Assembly (NCBI GenBank): GCA_903789595.1
Contig: CAIFEZ010000008.1
Coordinates: 60,227 to 124,226 of the forward strand
Length of the DNA stretch: 64,000 nucleotides
Origin: an uncultured eubacterium 1-6
Lineage (GTDB): Bacteria; Bacillota; Clostridia; Lachnospirales; Lachnospiraceae
Reading direction: 5' to 3'
The notes beneath the pieces are model-generated. The model was not told where the DNA came from. It saw only the letters and a list, made by a program, of their open reading frames with translations, and searched no databases. Positions 16,182 through 23,867 of the stretch are shown here, in pieces. Numbering within the stretch: position 1 is the stretch's first letter; the number at the start of each line of letters is the position of its first letter. Both the position numbers and the translations under genes were made by a program.

Positions 16182-16906
16182 CCAGAAAGTTTTGGAACTG
16201 GGTGCGAAACGAGGAACCGGACTCGTTCGGCAGCGAACGCACACTCTACCTCGACGGAGAAATTTCCGATGAGACGTGGTACGGCGATGAAGTAACACCC
16301 AAGCTTTTTAAAGATGAATTGAATGCAGGAGACGGGAACATCACCCTCTGGATCAACAGTCCGGGCGGTGATGTTTTTGCTGCTGCGCAAATCTACAACA
16401 TGCTCATGGACTACAAGGGCAATGTCACGGTCAAGATTGACGCGCTTGCCGCTTCTGCGGCATCCGTCATCGCTATGGCCGGAACCAAGGTCTGTATGAG
16501 CCCCGTGGCCATGCTGATGATTCACAATCCGGCGACCATCGCCATTGGCGATACCGAAGAAATGCAAAAGGCCATCGACATGCTGTCAGAGGTCAAGGAA
16601 TCTATTATGAACGCCTACGAAATCAAGTCGGGACTCTCCCGTGCCAAGATCTCAAAGCTCATGGATGCCGAGACATGGATGAACGCCAAGGAGGCCAGGA
16701 AGCTCGGCTTTGCGGATGAGGTTCTTTTCGCTGGCGGTGAGAACCCGCTGCCGGAAGAAGACGACACCATAGAGATGCTTTTCTCCCGCAAGGCTGTCAC
16801 AGATTCACTGCTCTCAAGGCTGATTCCAAAGAAAAAGCCGGAAGCAGATAAACACATGGTACCCGTTATCGATCTTGAGAAGCGCCTTTCGCTTCTCGCA
16901 CATTAA
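16178..16906 (+). CDS. Head maturation protease, ClpP-like
   Basis: This 242-residue serine protease would trim the capsid and scaffold during head maturation. It has the ClpP fold signature. WINSPGGDVFAAAQIYNML near residues 52-70 is the oxyanion region. The nucleophile serine is in ALAASAASVIAMAG near 89-102, the histidine in MLMIHNP near 112-118, and the acidic residue is likely further on in the helical region. The order portal-protease-capsid, with a four-base overlap to the portal, is the standard HK97 arrangement. The C-terminal tail is charged and variable. Confidence 0.93.
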   Translation: MTRKFWNWVRNEEPDSFGSERTLYLDGEISDETWYGDEVTPKLFKDELNAGDGNITLWINSPGGDVFAAAQIYNMLMDYKGNVTVKIDALAASAASVIAMAGTKVCMSPVAMLMIHNPATIAIGDTEEMQKAIDMLSEVKESIMNAYEIKSGLSRAKISKLMDAETWMNAKEARKLGFADEVLFAGGENPLPEEDDTIEMLFSRKAVTDSLLSRLIPKKKPEADKHMVPVIDLEKRLSLLAH

Positions 16907-16921
16907 AGGAGGATTTTTATT

Positions 16922-18127
16922 ATGACTCAGATTATGGAACTTATGGACAAGAGAGCGAAGGCATGGGAAGCAGCAAAATCATTCCTGAATACACACTCTC
17001 AGAACGGCGGCATGGTTTCCGCAGAGGATGCCGCGACCTACGACAAGATGGAAAAGGAAGTCACAGACTTTACACACGACATTGAACGTCTGCAGCGTCA
17101 GGAAGAGATCGACAAGATGCTCTCTGCTCCGACCTCTGCTCCGCTTACCGGCAAACCCGGCGCGAAGAATGAACCGGACGACAAGCCCGGCATCGCTTCC
17201 AAGGCATACAAGGCGGCATTCTGGAACAACATCCGCAAGCGCAACTACTACGACGTAAAGGATGTGCTGGAAATCGGCACCGACGCCAATGGCGGCTACC
17301 TTGTCCCGGATGAATATGAGAAGCGTCTGATTGACGCCCTGCAGGAGGAGAATTTCTTCCGCACGATTGCGACGGTCATTCAGACCCAGAGCGGCACGCA
17401 CACCATCCCGGTCGTTGCTTCCCACGGGACGGCGGCATGGATGGAGGAAAACGGCCTGTACCCGGAATCCGATGACACCTTCGACCAGATCAGCCTCTCA
17501 GCCTACAAGCTGGGCACGGCAATCAAGGTATCCGAGGAACTTATGAACGATTCCGTTTTCGATCTCGAGACCCACATTGCATCGGAGTTTGGCCGCAGGA
17601 TCGGCGCTGCGGAGGAAGAAGCATTCCTCACCGGCGATGGCAGCAAGAAGCCGGAAGGCATCTTCACCAAGGTGGCGGCTACCAAAGGCGCGACCACAGA
17701 GATTACCGGGAGCACGGTTTCCTTTGACAACATCATGGATGTGTTCCACTCCCTGCGTTCCGTTTATAGGAGCAAGGCCATCTGGATTCTGAACGACACC
17801 ACCATCAAGGCGCTCCGCAAGATTAAGGACAACAACGGAAATTACATCTGGCAGCCGTCTGTTGTCGTCGGTCAGCCCGACACGATCCTGAACCGTCCTT
17901 ATAAGACTTCGATTTATGCGCCGGAGCTGGTTGCAGGCAATGTACCAATTCTGTTCGGCGATTTCTCCTACTACTGGATCGCCGAGCGTCAGGGACGTTC
18001 CTTCAAGCGCCTCTCCGAGCTCTACGCGGCAAACGGCCAGATTGGCTTCCTTGCCTCTGAGCGCATCGACGGCAAGCTCATCCTGCCGGAGGCCGTGAAG
18101 GGACTGTCCGTCAAGGCCGGTGCCTGA
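16922..18127 (+). CDS. Major capsid protein, HK97 fold
   Basis: This is a 401-residue capsid protein. Residues 1-70 are a helical, charged delta domain (VTDFTHDIERLQRQEEIDKML near 42-62) of the kind removed by the protease. The mature part begins somewhere after residue 80. It holds DANGGYLVPDEYEKRLIDAL near 121-140, LGTAIKVSEELMNDS, and FLTGDGSKKPEGIF near 236-249, which are hallmark segments of HK97-type capsids. A strong GGAGG precedes the ATG. It should be the most abundant virion protein. Confidence 0.95.
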   Translation: MTQIMELMDKRAKAWEAAKSFLNTHSQNGGMVSAEDAATYDKMEKEVTDFTHDIERLQRQEEIDKMLSAPTSAPLTGKPGAKNEPDDKPGIASKAYKAAFWNNIRKRNYYDVKDVLEIGTDANGGYLVPDEYEKRLIDALQEENFFRTIATVIQTQSGTHTIPVVASHGTAAWMEENGLYPESDDTFDQISLSAYKLGTAIKVSEELMNDSVFDLETHIASEFGRRIGAAEEEAFLTGDGSKKPEGIFTKVAATKGATTEITGSTVSFDNIMDVFHSLRSVYRSKAIWILNDTTIKALRKIKDNNGNYIWQPSVVVGQPDTILNRPYKTSIYAPELVAGNVPILFGDFSYYWIAERQGRSFKRLSELYAANGQIGFLASERIDGKLILPEAVKGLSVKAGA

Positions 18128-18152
18128 TCAAAATGGCAGCTAACGTAACCAG

Positions 18153-18193
18153 CCGTCTGCAGGAATTAACCTTCCTGCAGGCGGTTTCTTTTT
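18153..18193 (+). terminator. 13-bp hairpin with T-tract after capsid gene
   Basis: CCGTCTGCAGGAA (18153-18165) pairs with TTCCTGCAGGCGG (18172-18184), with one mismatch near the base, followed by TTTCTTTTT. It is a good intrinsic terminator or partial terminator that would raise capsid messenger over the downstream connector genes. The next ribosome site starts right after the T-tract. Confidence 0.75.
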
Positions 18194-18206
18194 AAGGAGG
18201 CGGACG

Positions 18207-18494
18207 ATGGAAGTAACTCTTGAGGAAGCAAAAGCCTATCTCCGGGTCACCACCGGTGACGAGGACGAGCTGATAAAAAGCCTGATTTCTGCGGCGACAA
18301 AGCAGGTACAGGACATCACAAGACAGTCCGACGAGGAGTTTATGGCAAACGAGGAAAAAGCCCTGATCCGCATCCGGGTGGCCATCCTTTACACCGTGGC
18401 CTATCTCTACGAGCACCGGGAGGAAGCCGACCACCATGCCCTCAACATGACGCTGCGCTCCCTTCTCTTTGGCACGCGGAAGGAGGGCTTCTGA
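18207..18494 (+). CDS. Head-tail connector protein (gp6-like)
   Basis: This 95-residue protein starts MEVTLEEAKAYLRVTTGDED and continues with ELIKSLISAATKQVQDITRQ. That is the pattern of the phage DNA-packaging/connector family (HK97 gp6, Phage_connect_1). It would form the ring under the portal. It begins after the capsid terminator with its own AAGGAGG. Its stop codon shares a base with the next start. Confidence 0.88.
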   Translation: MEVTLEEAKAYLRVTTGDEDELIKSLISAATKQVQDITRQSDEEFMANEEKALIRIRVAILYTVAYLYEHREEADHHALNMTLRSLLFGTRKEGF

Positions 18495-18826
18495 TGAATA
18501 TCGGCGCGATGCGGACAAAAATCACTTTTCAGAAAAGCGCGGTCACCGTTGACAAATACGGAAACCACACCAACGGCTGGACGGATTACTGCTCCTGCTG
18601 GGCAACAGTCGGCACAAGCACCGGTTCGGAATCCGAAGGCGTTGTTGTTAACCCGGAAGAATCCCTTGACTTTACCTGCCGGTACTCTTCCGAGCTTGCC
18701 GCCGTGGAATCCACAAAATACCGGATCATCGCGGAAGGCCATATCTACAACATCACCTATGTGAACCCGATGGGCTGCAAGCGGAACAGCCTTAAATTCA
18801 ACTGCAAGCTGGAGAAAAAAACATGA
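18494..18826 (+). CDS. Head closure protein (SPP1 gp16-like)
   Basis: This is a 110-residue beta-rich protein (MNIGAMRTKITFQKSAVTVD at the start, then GNHTNGWTDYCSCWATVG). This is the head-tail adaptor family that stops DNA leakage below the connector. The order after gp6-like and before gp10-like is the standard one. It shares one base with the previous gene and overlaps the next by four bases. Confidence 0.85.
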   Translation: MNIGAMRTKITFQKSAVTVDKYGNHTNGWTDYCSCWATVGTSTGSESEGVVVNPEESLDFTCRYSSELAAVESTKYRIIAEGHIYNITYVNPMGCKRNSLKFNCKLEKKT

Positions 18827-19206
18827 GCAGAAAAATATCGATCAGCGAAATGGACGACGCAATCATGGAGGAGCTTCAAAAATATTCAAAGCTCGCAACC
18901 GACGACATGAAGGATGCCGTAAAGGATACGGCGGCTTCTGTCCGTAAGGACATCCAATCTGGCGCTCCCGTCGATACCGGAAAGTACAAGAAAAGCTGGT
19001 CGGTAAAAAATGTCCACGAGGATTCCGAGAGCATTGACCTTGTGGTGCATTCGAGGAACCGATACCAGATTGCGCACCTGCTTGAGAACGGACACGCCAA
19101 ACGCGGCGGAGGCCGTGTCGAGGGAAAGCCTCACATCGCGCCTGCCGAACAGCGCGGCAACGAAACGCTTGTAAAAACCATCGAACAGAAACTGAAAGGC
19201 GGCTGA
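18823..19206 (+). CDS. HK97 gp10-like tail/neck protein
   Basis: This is a 127-residue protein. A helical N-terminus (MDDAIMEELQKYSKLATDDM near residues 9-28) is followed by SGAPVDTGKYKKSWSVKNV near 45-63 and HLLENGHAKRGGGRVEGKPHI, which are the conserved core of the HK97-gp10 family. These proteins take part in joining the tail to the head. The start overlaps the upstream gene by four bases. Confidence 0.9.
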   Translation: MSRKISISEMDDAIMEELQKYSKLATDDMKDAVKDTAASVRKDIQSGAPVDTGKYKKSWSVKNVHEDSESIDLVVHSRNRYQIAHLLENGHAKRGGGRVEGKPHIAPAEQRGNETLVKTIEQKLKGG

Positions 19207-19208
19207 GT

Positions 19209-19526
19209 ATGACCTATGACGACATAACCAACATGTTAAAGGAAGCGGGACTCCCTCTTGCCTACGACCATTTCGCCGAAGGTGAGTCTCCTGAGCCGCC
19301 CTTCCTTATTTTTCTCTTTCCGGGCAGTGACAACATGTTCGCAGACAACGGCGTGTATTTCAAAATCAGCCAGCTGAACATGGAACTCTACACGGATAAG
19401 AAAGACCCGGAGCTGGAAGAAAAACTGGAGGACATCCTGACCGCCCATGAAATTTCGTGGGAGAAATCCGAGGTCTGGATCGAATCCGAAAAGCTGTACG
19501 AAGTGCTCTATCAAACTGAGATTTAA
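19209..19526 (+). CDS. Probable tail terminator/completion protein
   Basis: This is a 105-residue acidic protein with PPFLIFLFPGSDNMFADN and FKISQLNMELYTDKKDPELE in a compact alpha/beta pattern. It lies exactly where the tail terminator of HK97-like phages is found, between the gp10-like protein and the major tail protein. The assignment relies more on position than on a clear motif. It starts three bases after the previous stop. Confidence 0.7.
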   Translation: MTYDDITNMLKEAGLPLAYDHFAEGESPEPPFLIFLFPGSDNMFADNGVYFKISQLNMELYTDKKDPELEEKLEDILTAHEISWEKSEVWIESEKLYEVLYQTEI

Positions 19527-19540
19527 AGGAGGATGCCACT

Positions 19541-20197
19541 ATGGCTAACAGAAAAAACAAAGTGAAGTTCGGTCTTAAGAACTGTCACTACGCACTTGTC
19601 ACGATTGACGAGGATGGCAAGGTCACCTTCGGGACGCCTGTCAGCATGCCCGGCTCCGTGAGCCTTTCACTGGATGCAGAGGGCGATAACGACCCGTTCT
19701 ACGCGGATGATTCCGTGTATTACATGGTCAGCAACAATAACGGTTATTCCGGCGACTTCGAGCTTGCGCTCATCCCGGAGAGCTTTCTTGTGGATGTCCT
19801 GCATGAAACCGAAGATGCCAATGGCGTGCTGGTGGAAAACAAGGATGTGGAGCCGGAGCATTTTGCTCTGCTCTTTGAGTTCTCCGGCGACCAGCGGAAG
19901 ATCCGCCACTGCCTGTATTACTGCAGCGCGACCAGACCTTCGATGGAGGGCGATACCACAGAGGACAAGAAGGAAGTCAAGACGGAGAAGCTCTCGCTTA
20001 CTGTTTCGCCGCTTCCGAGCGGGCTGGTAAAGGTCAAAACCGGTACGAACACCAGCGAGGAAACCTACAACAACTGGTACACCAAGGTCTATGAACCGCA
20101 GGATAAGACCACCACTACGACCGCCGCCGCCAGTACCAGCACAAGCACCAGCACCACTGCGACAACGTCTTCCAAGACCAGCTCGCAGACAGCATAA
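19541..20197 (+). CDS. Major tail protein with Thr/Ser-rich C-terminus
   Basis: This 218-residue tail tube protein resembles the phi13-type major tail protein: NRKNKVKFGLKNCHYALVTI near residues 3-22 and PVSMPGSVSLSLDAEGDN near 36-53. The last 28 residues are almost only Thr, Ala and Ser (ACC/ACT-rich DNA at about 20108-20180). Such a flexible tail could be surface exposed on the tube or lost in the virion. A good AAGGAGG precedes the start. The next gene follows after 12 bases. Confidence 0.88.
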   Translation: MANRKNKVKFGLKNCHYALVTIDEDGKVTFGTPVSMPGSVSLSLDAEGDNDPFYADDSVYYMVSNNNGYSGDFELALIPESFLVDVLHETEDANGVLVENKDVEPEHFALLFEFSGDQRKIRHCLYYCSATRPSMEGDTTEDKKEVKTEKLSLTVSPLPSGLVKVKTGTNTSEETYNNWYTKVYEPQDKTTTTTAAASTSTSTSTTATTSSKTSSQTA

Positions 20198-20209
20198 GGA
20201 GGCAGCACT

Positions 20210-20587
20210 ATGGCAGTTACAAAAACCATCGAGATTGACGGCAAGCCGGTCGAATTCCGTGCCTCTGCCGCCATTCCTCGTTTGTACAGGAACAAATTCC
20301 ACCGGGATATCTACAAGGATCTGAGCCAGCTGCAAAAAGGCATCGATGCCAGCGACCCGGAAAGCTCCTCACTGGACACTTTCTCCTTGGAGCTGTTCGA
20401 GAATATCGCTTGGCTCATGGCAAAGCACCAGAATCCGGAGGTTCCTGATACTCCGGAAGAATGGCTCGACCAGTTTAACACCTTCTCGATCTACGAGATT
20501 CTTCCTCAGATCATCGAACTCTGGGGACTGAATGTGGAACAGCAGGTGGAATCTAAAAAAAACCTCATCAGACAGAGCGGGAAATGA
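20210..20587 (+). CDS. Tail assembly chaperone, short form (gpG-like)
   Basis: This is a 125-residue protein (VTKTIEIDGKPVEFRASAAI near the start, then LSQLQKGIDA) of the tail-assembly chaperone type that coats the tape measure during tail building. The heptamer A-AAA-AAC at 20557-20563 sits near its end, in the correct frame for -1 slippage. Slipping ribosomes read on into 20584-20748 without a stop, giving the longer gpGT form. The short form ends at TGA 20585-20587. Confidence 0.85.
   Translation: MAVTKTIEIDGKPVEFRASAAIPRLYRNKFHRDIYKDLSQLQKGIDASDPESSSLDTFSLELFENIAWLMAKHQNPEVPDTPEEWLDQFNTFSIYEILPQIIELWGLNVEQQVESKKNLIRQSGK
20557..20563 (+). promoter_or_regulatory. -1 ribosomal frameshift site, A AAA AAC
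   Basis: The zero frame reads TCT AAA AAA AAC here, so the heptamer fits X XXY YYZ. After a -1 slip the frame runs without a stop into 20584-20748. Tail chaperone genes of long-tailed phages usually carry such a site between their G and T parts. I did not resolve a clear stimulatory stem after it. Confidence 0.75.
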
Positions 20588-20748
20588 CGACCCCGCTCTT
20601 TTTACTCCGGTGCGTGCAGATCGGGCTTTCCATCTCGGAACTCGATCTGCTCACCATCGGAACCGTCAACGATATGTACAGCGAAATGAGCAACGACGAC
20701 TATCCGTATGCGGAAGTCGCAACGCAGTCACAGATGGATCGATTCTAA
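20584..20748 (+). CDS. Tail assembly chaperone T domain (frameshift extension)
   Basis: This frame is -1 relative to the chaperone and encodes about 54 codons from an ATG overlapping the chaperone stop (MTTPLFLLRCVQIGLSISEL, ending QSQMDRF). It could be made independently, but with the A AAA AAC site just upstream it is more likely the T part of a gpGT fusion, with open frame from the slip at 20563 to TAA at 20746-20748. The T part would contact the tail tube protein. Confidence 0.75.
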   Translation: MTTPLFLLRCVQIGLSISELDLLTIGTVNDMYSEMSNDDYPYAEVATQSQMDRF

Positions 20749-20766
20749 CGAAGGGAGGCAGGTCAC

Positions 20767-23487
20767 ATGGCTGACAGAGTAAAAGGCATAACCGTAGAAA
20801 TCGGCGGCGATACGACCGGCCTTTCCAAGGCGCTCTCCGGCGTCAATAAAGAAATCAAGAATACCCAGAGTCAGCTGAAGGATGTAAACAAGCTCCTGAA
20901 GCTCGACCCGACAAATACCACCCTGCTTGAACAGAAGCAGAAACTTCTGAAACAGGCTGTCTCGGAAACCAAAGATAAGCTCACACAGCTGAAGTCCGTG
21001 CAAGACCAGATGGATGCTGGACTAAAAAACGGTACCGTCACCCAGCAGCAATACAATGCATGGCAGCGTGAGATCATAGAAACCGAGAACGAGCTAAAAA
21101 ATCTCGAGCAGGCATGTAAGGATACAGATTCCCATATCTCCGCGACTTTAAAGCAGGCAGGAACTAAGCTGCAGGAAGTCGGCAGCAAGATATCGGGCGT
21201 CGGCACCAGCTTAACAACACACGTCACGGCTCCTATCGTCGGTATCGGCGCAGCTTCACTTGCTGCCTTCAATGAAGTAGATGCCGGGCTTGATATCGTA
21301 GCCCAGAAGACAGGTGCTACCGGTAAGACGCTCGAAGGAATGAACCAGATCGTAAAAGACCTCGCCACGGAGATCCCGACAGACTTTGAAACTGCTGGTG
21401 CCGCTGTCGGCGAGGTCAATACTCGTTTCGGTCTGACCGGGCAGGCTCTGGATGATTTGTCCGGAAAATTCATCAAATTTGCCCAGCTAAATGACACCGA
21501 TGTTTCGACCTCCATCGACAACGTCTCCTCTGTCATGAACGCTTTCGGCATGGATGCCAGCGAGGCCGACAGTCTTCTTGACGCTCTGAATGCTACCGGG
21601 CAGGCAACCGGAATCGACATGGATACCCTTGCCGGATCTCTTTCCAGCAATGCTGTACAGCTGAAGGAAATGGGGCTCACCGCACAGCAGGCGGCGGGCT
21701 TCATGGGAATGGTCGAAATGTCCGGTCTTGATACTTCATCCGCAATGATGGGTCTTAAGACTGCCATGAAGAATGCGACGAAGGACGGCCAGACACTGGA
21801 TCAGGCTCTCGCAGGCTTCTCCGAAACCATGAAGGGCAACGGCTCTGAAACCGAGAAGCTGCAGGCTGCCTATGATCTGTTCGGAAGCAAGGCTGGCGCT
21901 GCTATCTACAATGCAGTCCAGACCGGAAAACTGAACCTTGATGATCTTGCCGGATCACTCGGTGATTTTGAAGGAAGTGTCGAGAACACTTTCAACGAAA
22001 CCCTCGACCCGATTGACCAGTTCAAGATGACCATGAACTCCCTGAAAGAAACCGGCGCAGAGATTGGTAACAGTCTCGCCACGGTTCTGGCACCTGTCCT
22101 TAAGGATATCTCCGCAGCTCTGAAGGGCTTTGCTGAGATGTGGAGCAAGATTCCAGCACCCGTTCAGGAGACAATCGTAAAGATTGCCCTCGTGGCTGCT
22201 GCTATCGGCCCGATTCTTGTGGTCGTCGGTAAAATCATATCGGCGGTCGGAACGATCATGACGATCATCCCGCAGGTCTCTGCTGCTATCGGTGTAGTCA
22301 AAGGTGCTATGACTGCCCTGAATGCTACCATGCTGGCAAATCCTATCGTTCTCATCATCGCTGCAATTGCTGCCCTGGTTGCCGCTTTCATCTATCTTTG
22401 GAACACGAATGAGGGCTTTAGGCAATTCTGGATTGACCTCTGGGAAGGCATCAAACAGGCGGTCATTACAGCTTGGGAAGCTATCAAGACCTTCTTCACC
22501 ACGATCTGGGAAACGATCAAAGGAATATTTACGACCGCTGTTACGGCGATCAGCACCTTCCTGACAAATGCGTGGACGGCTATCACCACAACGGTACAGA
22601 CGGTTTTCAATGCAATCAAGACCTTCTTTGAGACCATCTGGAATGCAATAAAAACTGTATTCACGACCGTCTTTACAGCAATACAGACTATCGTCACCAC
22701 ATATTTCAACATTTACAAGACAATCATCACGACGGTCTTAAATGCAATGAAAACTGTGGTCACGACGGTATGGAATGCAATCAAGACCGTGGTGACAACT
22801 GTGGTCACGGCAATCCAGACCTTTATCACCACGGCTTGGAATACCATCAAAACCGTCGTCAGCACAGTCATGAACGCTATAAAATCCGTGGTCTCCTCCG
22901 TCTGGAACGGGATCAAGAACACGATCATGACCGTGGTGAACACCGTGAAAAACGGCATCTCCACAGCCTTCAATGCCATAAAGAATACGCTGTCCAGCAT
23001 CCTGAACGGTATCAAAAATACCGTCTCTAATGTGTTCAACGGGATCTGGAGCTTCATCTCCGGCATCGTAAACAAGCTGAAGAATGTCTTCAACTTCCAC
23101 TGGGAGCTTCCGAAGATCAAGCTGCCCCATTTCTCTATATCCGGCAGCTTCTCGCTGAACCCTCCGTCCATCCCGCACTTTTCTGTGGAATGGTACAAGA
23201 AGGCAATGGGCAACGGTATGATCCTCAATTCTCCTACGATCTTCGGCATGAGCGGGAACACACTGCTTGGTGGCGGAGAAGCCGGTGCGGAAGCTATCGT
23301 CGGCGTGAACTCTTTAAGAACAATGATTCAGGAGGCTGTCGCCGAACAGACTTCAAACCTTGCTGCGGCTCTTTCCGGAGTTGGCGGCGGAGATATCACA
23401 ATCCCGGTTTATCTTGGAGGCACCCTGCTTGACGAGACCATAGTCACCGCTCAGCAGAGAATGGCGCTCCGGTCAGGAGGCAGATGA
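20767..23487 (+). CDS. Tail tape measure protein
   Basis: This 906-residue protein sets tail length. The N-terminal 130 residues form coiled coil (DTTGLSKALSGVNKEIKN then TQSQLKDVNKLLKLDPTNT). Residues 175-430 contain the TP901-type tape-measure domain (FNEVDAGLDIVAQKTGATG, MNAFGMDASEADSLLDAL). Several hydrophobic segments lie at about 475-545. Residues 560-760 are a long run of 11-residue repeats of the type WNAIKTVVTTV. The C-terminus (GNTLLGGGEAGAEAIVGV) is the usual glycine-rich end. At about 1.5 Angstrom per residue the length suggests a tail of some 130 nm. Confidence 0.93.
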   Translation: MADRVKGITVEIGGDTTGLSKALSGVNKEIKNTQSQLKDVNKLLKLDPTNTTLLEQKQKLLKQAVSETKDKLTQLKSVQDQMDAGLKNGTVTQQQYNAWQREIIETENELKNLEQACKDTDSHISATLKQAGTKLQEVGSKISGVGTSLTTHVTAPIVGIGAASLAAFNEVDAGLDIVAQKTGATGKTLEGMNQIVKDLATEIPTDFETAGAAVGEVNTRFGLTGQALDDLSGKFIKFAQLNDTDVSTSIDNVSSVMNAFGMDASEADSLLDALNATGQATGIDMDTLAGSLSSNAVQLKEMGLTAQQAAGFMGMVEMSGLDTSSAMMGLKTAMKNATKDGQTLDQALAGFSETMKGNGSETEKLQAAYDLFGSKAGAAIYNAVQTGKLNLDDLAGSLGDFEGSVENTFNETLDPIDQFKMTMNSLKETGAEIGNSLATVLAPVLKDISAALKGFAEMWSKIPAPVQETIVKIALVAAAIGPILVVVGKIISAVGTIMTIIPQVSAAIGVVKGAMTALNATMLANPIVLIIAAIAALVAAFIYLWNTNEGFRQFWIDLWEGIKQAVITAWEAIKTFFTTIWETIKGIFTTAVTAISTFLTNAWTAITTTVQTVFNAIKTFFETIWNAIKTVFTTVFTAIQTIVTTYFNIYKTIITTVLNAMKTVVTTVWNAIKTVVTTVVTAIQTFITTAWNTIKTVVSTVMNAIKSVVSSVWNGIKNTIMTVVNTVKNGISTAFNAIKNTLSSILNGIKNTVSNVFNGIWSFISGIVNKLKNVFNFHWELPKIKLPHFSISGSFSLNPPSIPHFSVEWYKKAMGNGMILNSPTIFGMSGNTLLGGGEAGAEAIVGVNSLRTMIQEAVAEQTSNLAAALSGVGGGDITIPVYLGGTLLDETIVTAQQRMALRSGGR
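22440..23050 (+). repeat. 33-base coding repeats in tape measure gene
   Basis: About 18 degenerate 33-base units encode 11-residue repeats with a W/F-N-A-I-K-T core and Thr/Val between. Such hendecad-type repeats form long helices and allow tail length to vary by recombination. Confidence 0.7.
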
Positions 23488-23849
23488 TGGCTTTTACAAA
23501 ATACCTCAATATCGATGGAACCGATATGCCGCTTCCGCTCTCCTATGACCTGAGCCTTTCTGATGTACAGGCAGACAGTTCAGGAGAGACGGAGGCCGGA
23601 ACCACACAGCGTGACATTATCCGTTCCGGTGTGGCAAAGATATCCGTCTCTTTTCAGGTTTCACCCGCTTGGCTTAAGAAGCTATCCCTCCTCCGGGCAA
23701 AACCGAAGCTCTCGGTCAGCTTCTTCAATACGGAAACCATGATCCGGGAAACAAGAGACATGTATATTGATGGCTTCAAGACCTCCCTCGCGCACGACAC
23801 CAGCAAGAAAGGCCTCTGGAAGGTCAGCTTTGATTTGAAAGAATACTAA
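23487..23849 (+). CDS. Tail protein of DUF6711-like type
   Basis: This is a 120-residue protein between the tape measure and the large tail protein. It starts MAFTKYLNIDGTDMPLPLSY and has AGTTQRDIIRSGVAKISVSF and TKLSVSFFNTET-like strands, a beta-sandwich pattern. Position suggests a tail tip or distal tail role. I recognise the general type but cannot give a proven function. The ATG at 23487 shares a base with the tape measure stop and has a better ribosome spacing than the ATG at 23484. Confidence 0.75.
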   Translation: MAFTKYLNIDGTDMPLPLSYDLSLSDVQADSSGETEAGTTQRDIIRSGVAKISVSFQVSPAWLKKLSLLRAKPKLSVSFFNTETMIRETRDMYIDGFKTSLAHDTSKKGLWKVSFDLKEY

Positions 23850-23867
23850 CAGGAAAGGAGCGGTGCT

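Noticed and set aside
18134..18196. A 20-codon frame across the capsid terminator as a leader peptide
   Set aside because: It has no ribosome site and its sequence is explained by the two arms of the hairpin.
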